From positions 2,827,001-2,891,000 of the forward strand of contig NZ_JAHSTX010000001.1 in assembly GCF_019145375.1 (NCBI RefSeq): a DNA stretch of 64,000 nt, given 5' to 3'. This DNA is from Pseudomonas triticicola. GTDB taxonomy: Bacteria > Pseudomonadota > Gammaproteobacteria > Pseudomonadales > Pseudomonadaceae. Positions within the stretch are counted from its first letter, which is position 1. Each line of letters begins with the position of its first letter. The notes under the pieces were generated by a model, which saw only the letters and a program-made list of their open reading frames with translations, was not told the origin of the DNA and did not search any database. The position numbers and the translations under genes were made by a program. Positions 1 through 10,814 of this stretch are shown here, one piece after another.

Positions 1-183
1 GGTGCTGCCGCGCACGATCCATTGCTGCGAGTAATCCAGACGAAAGGCATTGAGGTCGGCCAGTTTGCTTTCGGCAACTTTGACTTGGCCCTGAAAGTAG
101 GCGAGGCGCTGCACGGCGGCTTTCTCGGCCTTTTCGGCCATATCCACCACCGGTGCCAGGCGCGCGGCGCGGCTGACGGCCAT
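1..183 (-). CDS. fliJ: Flagellar export protein FliJ (3' part cut by window edge)
   Basis: The first 61 codons of a minus-strand gene are visible; the C-terminus lies beyond base 1. The N-terminus begins MAVSRAARLAPVVDMAEKAE and continues as a charged, Ala/Gln-rich helix, as in FliJ, the coiled-coil stalk protein that docks on the FliI ATPase ring and links it to the FlhA export gate. The start codon lies 6 bp after the fliI stop, so it is the next gene of the fliEFGHIJ operon. Identification rests mainly on position and helical character, which is strong for this operon order. Confidence 0.85.
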   Translation of the reverse strand, partial: MAVSRAARLAPVVDMAEKAEKAAVQRLAYFQGQVKVAESKLADLNAFRLDYSQQWIVRGST

Positions 184-189
184 GGCCGG

Positions 190-1548
190 TTACCCGCCCG
201 CCGCAGGGGCGAACAGGGTTTCCAGATAGGCCTGGCTTTCACCCAGATTGATTTTGTCGTTGAGGCCTTGGCGCTGGTACCTGACCAACTGCGGTTGCAG
301 GGAAATCGCCAGATCGGTCTCGCGGTCGCCACCGGCAACGTAGGCACCGACGCTGATCAGATCGCGGCTCTGCTGATAGCGCGACCACAACTGCTTGAAG
401 TACTGCGCGCGCTGCATGTGATCCGGCGAAACCACCGCCGGCATGACCCGGCTGATCGAGGCTTCGATGTCGATCGCCGGATAGTGGCCTTCCTCGGCCA
501 GGCGTCGTGACAGCACGATATGGCCGTCGAGCACACCCCGCGCCGAGTCGGCAATCGGGTCCTGCTGGTCGTCGCCTTCGGACAGTACGGTGTAGAACGC
601 CGTGATCGAACCGCCGCCCTTCTCCGCGTTACCGGCACGCTCCACCAGTTTCGGCAGTTTGGCGAACACCGAGGGCGGATAGCCCTTGGTTGCTGGCGGT
701 TCGCCGATGGCCAGAGCGATTTCCCGCTGGGCCTGGGCGAAACGGGTCAGCGAGTCCATCAGCAGCAGAACGTTCTTGCCCTTGTCGCGGAAATACTCGG
801 CGATGCGCGTGCAATACATTGCCGCGCGCATACGCATCAGCGGTGCGTCGTCCGCTGGCGAGGCGACCACTACCGAACGTTTGAGGCCTTCTTCACCGAG
901 AATGTGTTCGATGAATTCTTTAACTTCGCGACCACGCTCACCGATCAGGCCGACGACGATGATGTCGGCCTCGGTGAAGCGGGTCATCATGCCCAACAGC
1001 ACCGATTTACCGACACCGGTACCGGCGAACAGACCCAGACGCTGACCACGGCCGACCGTCAGCAAACCGTTGATGCAACGGATGCCGACGTCCAGCGGTA
1101 CGCTGATCGGATCACGGTTGAGCGGGTTGATTGTCGGGCCATCCATCGGCACCCAGTCTTCGGCTTTCATGCCGCCCTTGCCGTCCAGCGCGCGACCGGC
1201 GCCGTCGAGGACACGGCCGAGCATGCTCATGCCCATCGGTAAACGACCGGTATCGGCCAGGGGCACCACGCGGGCGCCCGGGGCAATGCCGGCGACGCTG
1301 CCGACCGGCATCAGAAAGACTTTGCTGCCGGAAAAACCCATGACCTCCGCTTCCACCTGAGACGGATGGTAGCTGTCGTCATTGATCACCATGCAGCGGG
1401 TGCCCATGGCGGCGCGCAGGCCTTCGGCTTCGAGGGTCAGGCCGACCATGCGCAGCAGCCGACCTTCAAGGATCGGCGCGCCGGCAATCTCGGTGGCCTC
1501 GGCGTAGGTGCTCAGGCGCTTGGCGAAGCTGGTGCGTTCAAGGCGCAT
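190..1548 (-). CDS. fliI: Flagellum-specific ATPase FliI
   Basis: A 452-aa F1-beta-like ATPase that energises unloading of export substrates at the flagellar type III gate. The Walker A loop is in [15 protein letters not shown] (near residue 175), followed by [13 protein letters not shown] and the Walker B stretch [32 protein letters not shown] typical of FliI/YscN ATPases (shown here as landmark residues around 265-295). Length is normal for the family. The start overlaps the 3' end of fliH by 11 bp, indicating translational coupling. It is the sixth gene of the operon that begins at fliE. Confidence 0.97.
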   Translation of the reverse strand: MRLERTSFAKRLSTYAEATEIAGAPILEGRLLRMVGLTLEAEGLRAAMGTRCMVINDDSYHPSQVEAEVMGFSGSKVFLMPVGSVAGIAPGARVVPLADTGRLPMGMSMLGRVLDGAGRALDGKGGMKAEDWVPMDGPTINPLNRDPISVPLDVGIRCINGLLTVGRGQRLGLFAGTGVGKSVLLGMMTRFTEADIIVVGLIGERGREVKEFIEHILGEEGLKRSVVVASPADDAPLMRMRAAMYCTRIAEYFRDKGKNVLLLMDSLTRFAQAQREIALAIGEPPATKGYPPSVFAKLPKLVERAGNAEKGGGSITAFYTVLSEGDDQQDPIADSARGVLDGHIVLSRRLAEEGHYPAIDIEASISRVMPAVVSPDHMQRAQYFKQLWSRYQQSRDLISVGAYVAGGDRETDLAISLQPQLVRYQRQGLNDKINLGESQAYLETLFAPAAGG

Positions 1549-2344
1549 CGCTGGCGTCCGCGCGCGGCTCGTCAGAGTCGACAGCCGCTGGGGTGTCTTC
1601 GGGAATGTCCAGACTCAAGTCAGGCGCTGCCGGATGCAAGGCCTGCTCGTGCAACTGGTCGAACAGTTTGGCCATGACCTGGGTCACCCGCGATTCGACG
1701 CTGGCGTCGATGCGGCTGTGCTCGGTTTCAACCCGGCAGCCGCCCGGCAACAGCGACTCGTCTTCAACGATGCGCCAGGTTTCTTCGTGGCGTTCGCGCA
1801 GGGCTTTGACCTGGGCGAAATCCTGCGGATTGACGTACAGGCGCACGTTTTCCACGCCCAGCGGCAATAGCTTGAGGGCATCGCGCATGACGTGTTCGAT
1901 CTGCGTTGAATCGATGGCCAGTTCGCGCTTGATCACCTGCTTGGTGATGTGTTGCACGAGGTCGACCAGCGACTTTTCAATCTGGGTGTCTTGCTCGGCG
2001 ATCGGTTCGAACAGGTTGGACATCAACAGCTCAAGGCTGGCGATTTTCGCCGCCAGCGCTGTTTCGGCTTCCTGACGCACCTTCAGCGTGGTGCTGTGAA
2101 AACCTTCTTTTTCGCCGATGGCGAAGCCCTCGTTGTAAGCCTCCTGACGGATGCTTTCGAGTTCTTCCAGGGTCAGTGGCTGGACTTCTTCCAGCGGCAC
2201 TTCTTCCATTTCCGGCGGTTCGGGCTCCGGTTCCGGCTCGGGTTCCGGTTTCGGCGGGTCGAAGCTGGGCAGCGCCCAGGATTCGAAACCACGAACATCG
2301 CGGGCGCGGATCAGATCCGTCACAGATTCGTCAGGCTTATCCAT
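1538..2344 (-). CDS. fliH: Flagellar assembly protein FliH
   Basis: A 268-aa regulator of the FliI ATPase and tether to the C-ring. Residues about 31-45 form a proline/glutamate repeat ([12 protein letters not shown]), followed by an acidic segment and then the helical GxxxG-type and FliH/V-ATPase E-subunit-like C-terminal domain (around 90-240). The Pro-Glu linker separates the FliN/FlhA-binding N-terminus from the FliI-binding part. It overlaps fliI by 11 bp and follows fliG by 4 bp. Confidence 0.93.
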   Translation of the reverse strand: MDKPDESVTDLIRARDVRGFESWALPSFDPPKPEPEPEPEPEPPEMEEVPLEEVQPLTLEELESIRQEAYNEGFAIGEKEGFHSTTLKVRQEAETALAAKIASLELLMSNLFEPIAEQDTQIEKSLVDLVQHITKQVIKRELAIDSTQIEHVMRDALKLLPLGVENVRLYVNPQDFAQVKALRERHEETWRIVEDESLLPGGCRVETEHSRIDASVESRVTQVMAKLFDQLHEQALHPAAPDLSLDIPEDTPAAVDSDEPRADASDAP

Positions 2345-2348
2345 GGGC

Positions 2349-3368
2349 TTAGATCATTTCCTCGCCGCCCTTGCCACCGAGCACGATCTCGCCGGCTTCG
2401 GCCATACGACGGGCAATAGTGAGGATTTCCTTCTGTGCGGTTTCGACGTCGCTGACGCGCACCGGGCCTTTCGCCTCGAGGTCATCGCGCAACAGTTCGG
2501 CAGCACGCTTGGACATGTTCTTGAAGATCTTTTCCTTGACGCCCTCGTCCGAACCCTTGAGGGCCAGCACCAGCACATCGGAAGAGACTTCGCGCAACAG
2601 TGCCTGGATGCCACGGTCGTCGACGTCGGCGAGGTTGTTGAAGACGAACATGAGATCTTCGATCTGACCGGACAGGTCTTCGTCGACTTCGCGGATCGAG
2701 TCCATGAGCTGGCCTTCGATCGAACTGTCGAGGAAGTTCATGATGTCGGCCGCTCGCTTGATGCCACCCAGGGTGGTGCGCGAGGCGTTCGAGTTGCCGG
2801 AGAACTGCTTCTCGAGAATCTGGTTGAGTTCTTTCAAGGCGGCCGGTTGCACGGTATTCAACGACGAAACGCGCAGAATGATGTCCAGACGCACTTTGTG
2901 GTCGAAGTTGCCGAGCACTTCACCGGCCTGATCCGGGTCGAGGTACGCGACCACGATTGCCTGGATCTGCGGGTGTTCGTAACGGATGACGTCGGCGACT
3001 GCGCGCGGCTCCATCCATTTCAGGCTGTCGAGGCCGCTGGTGTTGCCACCGAGCAGGATGCGGTCGATCAGGCCGTTGGCCTTGTCTTCGCCCAGGGCCT
3101 GGGTGAGCATCTTGCGCACGTAGTCGTCGGAACCGACGCCGAGGCTGGTCTGATCGCCGACGATGTCGACGAACTCGCTCATCACCTGCTCGACCTGCTC
3201 GCGATGGACGTTGCCCATCTGCGCCATGGCCACGCCGACGCGCTGAACCTCTTTGGGGCCCATGTGGCGCAGCACTTGCGCAGCATCGGTCGAACCCAGG
3301 GACAGCAGCAGAATCGCGGCTTTGTCGACCTTGGTCAGTTTGACGGCGGCGGCTCGGTTATCACTCAT
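2349..3368 (-). CDS. fliG: Flagellar motor switch protein FliG
   Basis: A 339-aa C-ring rotor protein that contacts the MotA-type stator and the FliF MS ring. The N-terminal segment (LTKVDKAAILLLSLGSTDAAQVL) is the FliF-binding part, the middle has the EHPQ-type motif (RYEHPQIQAIVVAYL), and the C-terminal domain has the charged torque helix region (VSSDVLVLALKGSDEGVKEK, followed by FKNMSKRAAELLRDD). Length and motifs are normal. Its start overlaps the fliF stop by 8 bp. Confidence 0.97.
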   Translation of the reverse strand: MSDNRAAAVKLTKVDKAAILLLSLGSTDAAQVLRHMGPKEVQRVGVAMAQMGNVHREQVEQVMSEFVDIVGDQTSLGVGSDDYVRKMLTQALGEDKANGLIDRILLGGNTSGLDSLKWMEPRAVADVIRYEHPQIQAIVVAYLDPDQAGEVLGNFDHKVRLDIILRVSSLNTVQPAALKELNQILEKQFSGNSNASRTTLGGIKRAADIMNFLDSSIEGQLMDSIREVDEDLSGQIEDLMFVFNNLADVDDRGIQALLREVSSDVLVLALKGSDEGVKEKIFKNMSKRAAELLRDDLEAKGPVRVSDVETAQKEILTIARRMAEAGEIVLGGKGGEEMI

Positions 3369-5148
3369 CTGCGTTAATCCACTCTTTTACGACCTGAGCC
3401 ACGCGCCCCGGGTCTTCAGCTACCAGACTCTTGATTGCATTCAGCTGCGCGTCATAACCCTCGCTCGGGCTCGGCAACAGAATGCTCTGCGGACCACCGA
3501 GGCTCACGCGGTCGTTGGCCAGTTCGCCGTCCAGGCCGCCCATGCCACCGAGTTCCACGTCGCTGCCCAGACCGGCCAGCTCCTTGCCTTTTCCACCGCC
3601 GGTGATGTTGTTGAGCACCGGACGCAGCACACCAAACACCAGTACGAGGATGAACAGCACACCCAGCACTTGTTTGACGATGTCCCAGAACCATGGCTGG
3701 GAGTAGAACGGAATATCGGCAATCACTTCGCCGCGCTCGGCGGAGAACGGCATGTTGATCACGCTGACGCTGTCGCCACGGCTGGCGTCGAAACCGACGG
3801 CGTCCTGCACCAGACGGGTGAAGCGCGCCAATTCGTCGGCGCTCCACGGCGCACGGCTGGTTTCACCGTTGGCCGGGTTGATCTTGACCTGATCATCGAC
3901 CACCACCGACACCGACAGGCGATTGAGACGGCCCTGCTGCTGCTTGGTGTGGCTGATCGAACGGTCGAGTTCGAAGTTCTTGGTCGATTGTTGACGCTTG
4001 TCGGCCGGGTACGGCGCGAGCATCGGCTGGCCGGTGGCCGGGTCCATGATCTGCTGACCGTTGGCGTCAACCAGTGGCTGACCCGGCTGGATCATCCCGG
4101 CCGGTGCGGCGGTGCCACCGGTGGTCTGCGGCGCCGAGGCAGGCGACGGCGGCTGGTTGCTCAAAGCACCTGGCACACCTTGCGGGCCATTGCTGGCGGT
4201 GCGTTGTTCGTTGACCGACTGCTCGCTGCGCAACGCCGGTTGGTCCGGGTTGAACTGCTCGGCGGTCGATTCGACGGCACTGAAATCGACGTCGGCGGAG
4301 ACTTCAGCCTTGTAGCGATCATTGCCCAGTACCGGTTGCAGAATGTTGTGCACGCGCTGGGTGAGCATGCTTTCCATGCGGCGGCTGTAATCGAACTGCT
4401 TGCCGGCCATGGTCATTTCAGAATTTTCCGCCTGATCGGAGAGCAGGTTGCCCTTCTGATCGACGACGGTGATCTGCGATTTGCTCAACTCGGGCACGGA
4501 AGTCGCGACCAGGTTGATAATCGCCACCACCTGGCCCGGCTCCAGCGAACGCCCGCTGTACAGCTCGACCAGTACCGAAGCGCTCGGCTTGCGCTCGTCA
4601 CGGACGAACACCGAGCTCTTCGGAATGGCCAGGTGCACGCGAGCACCCTTGACGTTGTTCAGGCTGGAGATGGTCCGCGCCAGTTCGCCTTCGAGGCCGC
4701 GACGATAACGGGTCGCTTCCATGAACTGGCTGGTGCCCAGACCCTGTTCCTTGTCGAGGATTTCGAAACCGATGTTGCCGTCGCTGGGAGTGACACCAGC
4801 GGCAGCGAGTTTCATCCGCGCACGGGACAGGTCGTCGGCCTTGACCAGCAAGGCGCCGGAATTGGGTTCTACGTTATAGGGAATGTCAGCGGCGGCCAGG
4901 GTTTCCATGACCTGCTTGGCGTCCATGCCGGCAAGGCTGCCGTACAGTGGACGGTAATCCGGCTGCTGCGACCACAGCACCACGGCAAAGCCAATCGCCA
5001 CGCTCGCAGCCAGACCGACCAACAGGCCGACCTGACGCAGCACGGTCATCTGGGAAAGGTTTTCCAGAAAGGACAGGCCGAACAGCGGCGGTTTGCCGTC
5101 GATCGGGGTGGCCTTGGCCGGAACGTTATCAGCGACTGCTTCTGCCAT
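3361..5148 (-). CDS. fliF: Flagellar MS-ring protein FliF
   Basis: A 595-aa inner-membrane ring protein that nucleates the basal body. There are two hydrophobic segments, one after residue 35 (LLVGLAASVAIGFAVVLW) and one near 490-512 (VLGVLFILVLVFGVLRPVL), bracketing a large periplasmic region with a Gly/Pro/Ser-rich linker around 320-390. The C-terminal tail (QSILLPSPSEGYDAQLNAIK onwards) is the FliG-binding helix. Second gene of the operon, 14 bp after fliE. Confidence 0.97.
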   Translation of the reverse strand: MAEAVADNVPAKATPIDGKPPLFGLSFLENLSQMTVLRQVGLLVGLAASVAIGFAVVLWSQQPDYRPLYGSLAGMDAKQVMETLAAADIPYNVEPNSGALLVKADDLSRARMKLAAAGVTPSDGNIGFEILDKEQGLGTSQFMEATRYRRGLEGELARTISSLNNVKGARVHLAIPKSSVFVRDERKPSASVLVELYSGRSLEPGQVVAIINLVATSVPELSKSQITVVDQKGNLLSDQAENSEMTMAGKQFDYSRRMESMLTQRVHNILQPVLGNDRYKAEVSADVDFSAVESTAEQFNPDQPALRSEQSVNEQRTASNGPQGVPGALSNQPPSPASAPQTTGGTAAPAGMIQPGQPLVDANGQQIMDPATGQPMLAPYPADKRQQSTKNFELDRSISHTKQQQGRLNRLSVSVVVDDQVKINPANGETSRAPWSADELARFTRLVQDAVGFDASRGDSVSVINMPFSAERGEVIADIPFYSQPWFWDIVKQVLGVLFILVLVFGVLRPVLNNITGGGKGKELAGLGSDVELGGMGGLDGELANDRVSLGGPQSILLPSPSEGYDAQLNAIKSLVAEDPGRVAQVVKEWINADE

Positions 5149-5162
5149 GACTTATTTCGCCC

Positions 5163-5492
5163 TTAAACCGGCATCTGCATGATGTCTTGGTAAGCCTGGA
5201 CCAGCTTGTTGCGCACCTGGGTCAGAGCCTGGAACGACACGCTGGCTTTTTGCGACGCAATCATGACGTCAGTCAGGTCGACACCACTCTTGCCGATCTC
5301 GAACGCGTTGGCCAGTTGAGTCGACGCCTGCTGGGTATCGCTGACTTTATTGATCGCCTGACCGAGCATGTCGGAAAAGCTGCTGCCCGCGATTTCAGGG
5401 ACAGCGGCAGTCGATTTACGCGCAGACATGGCATCCACTTTCATGGCCTGCATGTCCATCATCAACCGATTAAATTCAATACCTTGGCTCAT
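5163..5492 (-). CDS. fliE: Flagellar hook-basal body protein FliE
   Basis: A 109-aa rod adaptor between the MS ring and the proximal rod. The C-terminal half ([20 protein letters not shown] and the following [18 protein letters not shown]) is the conserved FliE signature. It is the first gene of fliEFGHIJ and lies about 50 bp downstream of the -12 element of a sigma54 promoter. Confidence 0.95.
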   Translation of the reverse strand: MSQGIEFNRLMMDMQAMKVDAMSARKSTAAVPEIAGSSFSDMLGQAINKVSDTQQASTQLANAFEIGKSGVDLTDVMIASQKASVSFQALTQVRNKLVQAYQDIMQMPV

Positions 5493-5553
5493 GGTCTACT
5501 CTCTTGGGCGGCCCGCAATTTTTTGACACTCACTCGGCGGGTACACAGGTATT

Positions 5554-5570
5554 AGCAACAAGGGTGCCAG
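5554..5570 (-). promoter_or_regulatory. Sigma54 (RpoN) promoter of fliEFGHIJ
   Basis: Read on the minus strand the site is CTGGCACCCTTGTTGCT, with GG and GC separated by exactly 10 bp and a close match to TGGCACG-N4-TTGCW. It sits about 60 bp upstream of the fliE start. In P. aeruginosa the fliE operon is a FleQ/RpoN-dependent class II operon, which this agrees with. Confidence 0.8.
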
Positions 5571-5583
5571 CTAGTGGGCACCC
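5562..5583 (-). terminator. Hairpin after fleR, overlapping the fliE promoter
   Basis: A 7-bp inverted repeat, GGGTGCC / GGCACCC, with an 8-nt loop lies 38 bp beyond the fleR stop. Only a weak T-rich stretch follows on the minus strand, so termination may be partial. One arm contains the -24 element of the fliE sigma54 promoter, so the same bases would serve fleR 3'-end formation and fliE initiation. Confidence 0.45.
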
Positions 5584-5620
5584 TTCTGAGAAAAGCATCT
5601 GGAATGTTTTGCAGCGTTGG

Positions 5621-7003
5621 TCAGGTGGCGAACAGATAACCTTCGACGTCCATCCCGGCATCGCGCATTTGCGCCAGTTTGTAGCGCAGGGTGCGGGGGC
5701 TGATGCCGAGCTTTTCGGCAGCTTCCTTGCGCCGGCCACGCTCGGCGCGCAGGGTGTCGATGATCATCTGAAACTCCCGGCGGCGCAGGTCGTCGCCCAG
5801 GGCGCCGGAAGAATCCGCCTCGATTTCCACCTCGCGGATCACCGGTGCCGTGACCGGCAACGGCGCAAATGTCACCGCACCGCTCAGGCAAAAATCCTGC
5901 GGCTGGATCAAACCGCCCTGCTGCAGGATCAGCGCGCGCTGAATGGCGTTGTCCAGTTCACGCACATTGCCAGGCCACGGATACGCAGTCAGGCAGGACT
6001 GCGCTTCGGGCGACAGCTTCGCTGCGGCGTGCTTCATTTTATTGACGTGTTTGGCCAACAGCTTTTCCGCCAGCGGCAGGATATCGGCAGTGCGCTCGCG
6101 AAGTGGACGCCAGGCCAGAGGGAAAACCGACAAGCGGTAATACAGGTCTTCGCGAAAACGCCCCGCCGCCACTTCGCCGGCCAGATCGCGGTTGGTCGTG
6201 GCGACCACGCGAATATCCAGACTGATCGGCTTGCGCGCGCCCACTCGCTCCACTTCCCGCTCTTGCAGGACGCGCAGCAACTTGGCTTGCAGGCCCAGCG
6301 GCATTTCAGAAATTTCATCGAGCAGAATGGTGCCGCCATCCGCCTGCTCGAACTTGCCGGCCTGCGAAGCGATGGCGCCGGTGAACGAACCTTTCTCATG
6401 ACCAAACAATGTCGCTTCGAGCATGTTGTCAGGGATCGCCGCACAGTTGATTGCGATAAACGGCTGGCTGGCCCGCCGGGATTGCTGGTGGATATAGCGC
6501 GCCAGCACTTCTTTACCGGTGCCGGACTCGCCGGAGATCAAAACGGTCGAGTCACTGCGCGCGACCCGTGCCGCCAACTCAAGCAACTGCGCACTGGCCG
6601 GTTCAACGGCGACCGGACCGTCCGCTTCGCCCGCGTCAATGCTGCCCAAGGCATGGCGCGCCACCAGATCGAGCAGCGCTTTGGGCTCGAACGGCTTGAC
6701 CAGATAATCCGCCGCACCCTGGCGCATCGCATCGACCGCACGCTCGACGGCGCCGTGGGCGGTCATCAGCAGCACCGGCAATTGCGGCTGGCGCGCGCGC
6801 AGCAGAGCGAGTAATTGATGACCGTCCATGCCCGGCATGTTGACGTCACTGACCACCAGGCTGAAGGCTTGTTGCGCGACGGCGATCAGCGCTTCTTCGG
6901 CGCTGCCGACGGCCTGATAGTCGTGGCCGGCGAGCAGCAGCGTATCGGCCAGCGCCTCGCGCAACGAACGGTCATCCTCGACCAGCAACACCTTGATGCC
7001 CAT
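5621..7003 (-). CDS. fleR: Sigma54-dependent flagellar response regulator FleR
   Basis: A 460-aa NtrC-family activator, the partner of FleS, that turns on class III flagellar operons. It has a receiver domain (residues 1-120; acceptor Asp53 in [10 protein letters not shown], the TAHG Thr and the KPFEP Lys), an AAA+ domain with Walker A GESGTGKE (near 164) and the sigma54-contact loop GSFTGA in [14 protein letters not shown], and a C-terminal Fis-type helix-turn-helix ([19 protein letters not shown]). GSFTGA instead of GAFTGA is a tolerated variant. It follows fleS by 5 bp. Confidence 0.95.
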   Translation of the reverse strand: MGIKVLLVEDDRSLREALADTLLLAGHDYQAVGSAEEALIAVAQQAFSLVVSDVNMPGMDGHQLLALLRARQPQLPVLLMTAHGAVERAVDAMRQGAADYLVKPFEPKALLDLVARHALGSIDAGEADGPVAVEPASAQLLELAARVARSDSTVLISGESGTGKEVLARYIHQQSRRASQPFIAINCAAIPDNMLEATLFGHEKGSFTGAIASQAGKFEQADGGTILLDEISEMPLGLQAKLLRVLQEREVERVGARKPISLDIRVVATTNRDLAGEVAAGRFREDLYYRLSVFPLAWRPLRERTADILPLAEKLLAKHVNKMKHAAAKLSPEAQSCLTAYPWPGNVRELDNAIQRALILQQGGLIQPQDFCLSGAVTFAPLPVTAPVIREVEIEADSSGALGDDLRRREFQMIIDTLRAERGRRKEAAEKLGISPRTLRYKLAQMRDAGMDVEGYLFAT

Positions 7004-7008
7004 GACGT

Positions 7009-8220
7009 TTATTCAACTCCTTGTGCAGCGGAAAACAGCGGCAGACTGACCTGCGCGCAAGTGCCGCGCCCGACTCGCGAACGCAGGGTCAATTCTCCCT
7101 GATGCGCACGGGCCACCGCTTTGACCACGGTCAGGCCGAGGCCGGTGCCGGTGACTTTGGTAGTAAAAAAAGGCTCGCCGAGGCGCGCCAAAACTGTCGG
7201 CTCAATGCCGCTGCCGCTGTCGCTGACACACAGACGCAGGGTGTTGCCTCTGGTGTAGCAATGCACTTTCAGGCGCGCTTCGCCAGCGCTGGCCTGAATG
7301 GCGTTTTCAATCAGATTCAGCAGCGCGCCGACCAGCGTGTCGCGGTTGCACAGCAGCTCACCGGCATGGCTGTCGCACTGCCAGCGAATTGGCAGATCCT
7401 GCACATGGGTCAACGCCGCTGCCTGCAGCGATTGCATCAAGGCATTGGGCGTAATGCGGTCGGTCAGCGGCAATTCACCGCGAGCGAACACCAGCATGTC
7501 GCGCACTTGATGTTCGAGTTCGTGCAGACGCTCTTTCAGGCGCCCGGCAAAGCGTTGCTGGGTTTCCACCGGCAATTGCTGTTCAGTCAAATGACTGGCG
7601 TAGAGCAAAGCGGCGGACAGCGGTGTGCGAATCTGGTGGGCCAGAGACGCAACCATGCGCCCCAGCGACGACAAACGCTCATGCCGTGCCAGTTGATCCT
7701 GCAGATGCCGGGTTTCGGTCAAGTCGTTGAGCAGCACCAACTGCCCCGGCTCGGCATCCAGCGAGCGGGTGGAAATCGACAGGCGTCGACCGTTTTTTAA
7801 GGAAATTTCATGACCGTCGTCTTCACGGGGAGCGAAGCAGCGTGCGATCACATGGCGCCAGAGTTCGCCTTCGAGTGGCGAGCCGAGCAGATCGATGGCG
7901 GCCGGGTTGGCTTCGCGCACCAGACCGTGGCCGTCGATGACGATGACGCCGCCGGGCAACAGGTCGAGGAGGTTTTGCAGGCGATTGGCCAGGCGTTCTT
8001 TTTCCGCCAGTTCCTGCATGCGCTGGGCGCTGACCACGGCCAGCTCACCCTTGAGTTCGGTGACCCGCGCTTCGAGCAGGCTGTAGGAATCGGTCAGCTG
8101 GCTCGACATCTGGTTGAACAGCTGGAAGGCCTGCTCAAGCCCCTGACGACTTGCCTGCTCTACGGACGAGGGTTGCCCCACGATATTGGAGGCAGAAGAG
8201 ATCTGGGCGGCTTGGGGCAT
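7009..8220 (-). CDS. fleS: Flagellar sensor histidine kinase FleS
   Basis: A 403-aa soluble kinase with no membrane segment, consistent with a cytoplasmic sensor of the assembly state. Domains: N-terminal helical region with coiled coil (30-85), PAS domain (about 86-170, LLDLLPGGVIVIDGHGLVREAN), HisKA with phospho-acceptor His195 (SLAHQIRTPLSAAL), and HATPase with N box NLIENAIQAS and G boxes DSGSGI and GTGLGL. First gene of the fleSR operon, about 45 bp downstream of a sigma54 promoter. Confidence 0.95.
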   Translation of the reverse strand: MPQAAQISSASNIVGQPSSVEQASRQGLEQAFQLFNQMSSQLTDSYSLLEARVTELKGELAVVSAQRMQELAEKERLANRLQNLLDLLPGGVIVIDGHGLVREANPAAIDLLGSPLEGELWRHVIARCFAPREDDGHEISLKNGRRLSISTRSLDAEPGQLVLLNDLTETRHLQDQLARHERLSSLGRMVASLAHQIRTPLSAALLYASHLTEQQLPVETQQRFAGRLKERLHELEHQVRDMLVFARGELPLTDRITPNALMQSLQAAALTHVQDLPIRWQCDSHAGELLCNRDTLVGALLNLIENAIQASAGEARLKVHCYTRGNTLRLCVSDSGSGIEPTVLARLGEPFFTTKVTGTGLGLTVVKAVARAHQGELTLRSRVGRGTCAQVSLPLFSAAQGVE

Positions 8221-8273
8221 TGGGCTCTCTCGCTTGGCTGACCGTCAGTGAAACGGAACGTTGCGAGGGCTAT

Positions 8274-8289
8274 AGCAATACCCGTGCCT
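8274..8289 (-). promoter_or_regulatory. Sigma54 (RpoN) promoter of fleSR
   Basis: The minus strand reads AGGCACGGGTATTGCT, with GG-N10-GC spacing and near-consensus -24 and -12 elements. It is 54 bp upstream of the fleS start. fleSR is FleQ/RpoN-activated in P. aeruginosa. Confidence 0.8.
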
Positions 8290-8315
8290 AAAAAAAACCG
8301 CTTATAAATGAAGCG
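8290..8315 (-). terminator. Rho-independent terminator of fleQ
   Basis: On the minus strand CGCTT-N7-AAGCG is followed by a run of T residues (8290-8297 are all A on the plus strand). It begins 16 bp after the fleQ stop, and the T run directly abuts the -24 element of the fleSR promoter, so fleQ and fleSR are separate transcription units packed end to end. Confidence 0.7.
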
Positions 8316-8330
8316 CTTGAAAAACAGGCG

Positions 8331-9806
<1,476 letters not shown>

Positions 9807-9840
9807 GCAATAGCAACTTCCCTAGTCAACTCAATGCCCG

Positions 9841-9866
9841 AAAAATAAGGCAAGCGAGACGCTTGC
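9841..9866 (-). terminator. Probable terminator of fliST
   Basis: On the minus strand GCAAGCG-TCT-CGCTTGC is followed by CTTATTTTT. It lies 113 bp beyond the fliT stop and 35 bp before the fleQ start, so a fleQ promoter must be further upstream or overlap it. Confidence 0.5.
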
Positions 9867-9978
9867 AGGACACCATGTGCCTGTAGACGCCCTAAACCTG
9901 ATAATAGCCACTAGTTAAGTCAAAAAACCGTGCACAGTCAAATTTATGGCGCACATCTCTGGTTCAACTGACGGTTAA

Positions 9979-10275
9979 TCAACCAAACAGATGGTAAACC
10001 TTTGCAGCCTTTTGCGCTTGGGTGATCTGCGACATCTCGTTGGCTATCGCCTGCCGCTCGCCCATGGCCACCTCAAGAAGCTCTTTGTAGACATGAAGCA
10101 ACTCCTCAAGGTTGTCGCGTAGCGCAACTTCATCCATCGAAGCTTCCGCCATGACGTCTTCCATGCAGGAACGGCAAGCCAGATCCAGCTCGCCGATGGC
10201 TTCCCAGTTTCGCTCGGCCAAGGCACCGACCAACGCTTCACGGGTATCGGTTATTCGCTGCAATACAAGACTCAT
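9979..10275 (-). CDS. fliT: FliT-type flagellar chaperone
   Basis: A 98-aa all-helical acidic protein directly after fliS (11-bp gap), in the position of P. aeruginosa fliS' and enteric fliT. FliT is the export chaperone of the FliD cap. Sequence conservation in this family is low, so the name rests on position, size and helical composition. The C-terminus (ITQAQKAAKVYHLFG) is typical of Pseudomonas members. Confidence 0.75.
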   Translation of the reverse strand: MSLVLQRITDTREALVGALAERNWEAIGELDLACRSCMEDVMAEASMDEVALRDNLEELLHVYKELLEVAMGERQAIANEMSQITQAQKAAKVYHLFG

Positions 10276-10286
10276 GGTGATCTCCT

Positions 10287-10685
10287 TCAGAACTGCGGAG
10301 CCGGCACAGGCGCGATGGCGTCCCAGCCTTCTTTGACCGTTGTCAGCAGGCCGGCTACCTCATCAAGAATCTTCGGATCGCTCTTGACGTTGGCTTCAGC
10401 CAGCCGCTTCATCATGTAGATGTACAGCTGGTTGAGCTCGCCTACTGAATCGGCGCTGTTTTCCAGATCCAGACCCTCACACAAGCCGCCAATGATGCCG
10501 ACAGCCTTGCTGATCGCCGTGCACTTGGCCGGGATGTCCTTGCGTTCGATGGCGCCTTTGGCCTGAGCGATACGCTCCAGACCACCTTCCATCAGCATTT
10601 GCACCAGACGATGCGGGCTTGCTTCGGAAGTCTGTGCGTGAGCGCCGACTTTCTGGTACTGCCGAAGGGCTAACATTGGATTCAT
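10287..10685 (-). CDS. fliS: Flagellin chaperone FliS
   Basis: A 132-aa chaperone that caps the disordered flagellin C-terminus before export. It carries the conserved start (MLALRQYQKVGAHAQTSEAS), PHRLVQMLMEGGLERIAQAKGAIE, and the NSADSVGELNQLYIYMMKRL helix. It precedes fliT and appears to start its own unit, being separated from fliD by a strong terminator and preceded by a FliA-like promoter. Confidence 0.95.
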   Translation of the reverse strand: MNPMLALRQYQKVGAHAQTSEASPHRLVQMLMEGGLERIAQAKGAIERKDIPAKCTAISKAVGIIGGLCEGLDLENSADSVGELNQLYIYMMKRLAEANVKSDPKILDEVAGLLTTVKEGWDAIAPVPAPQF

Positions 10686-10722
10686 GTTCTACCTCATTGC
10701 CACAATGACTCGTATAAGCAGT

Positions 10723-10749
10723 GTATCGCCAACGAATCGCATAACTTTA
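10723..10749 (-). promoter_or_regulatory. FliA (sigma28) promoter of fliST
   Basis: The minus strand reads TAAAG, 14 bp, GGCGATAC, close to TAAAG-N15-GCCGATAA with two -10 mismatches. It ends 38 bp upstream of the fliS start, directly after the fliD terminator, where a promoter would be expected. Confidence 0.5.
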
Positions 10750-10760
10750 GATCAAAAGAC

Positions 10761-10800
10761 AAAAACCCGGCACACGCCGATAAAGCGTAGCCGGGTTTTT
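10761..10800 (-). terminator. Rho-independent terminator after fliD
   Basis: The inverted repeat CCCGGC (10766-10771) / GCCGGG (10790-10795) is flanked by five A and five T, so it can work in both directions. It lies 14 bp past the fliD stop. Confidence 0.8.
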
Positions 10801-10814
10801 GTCGTCCCTGCTCG

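Noticed and set aside
2151..3377. Long plus-strand open frame over fliG
   Set aside because: Antisense to a clearly conserved FliG frame; high-GC third positions keep the opposite strand open.
3253..5166. 637-codon plus-strand frame over fliF
   Set aside because: His/Arg-rich translation without any domain, fully overlapped by conserved FliF on the other strand.
10721..10737. Possible sigma54 site before fliS
   Set aside because: GG and GC are separated by 9 bp rather than 10 on the minus strand, and the overlapping sigma28 match is better.
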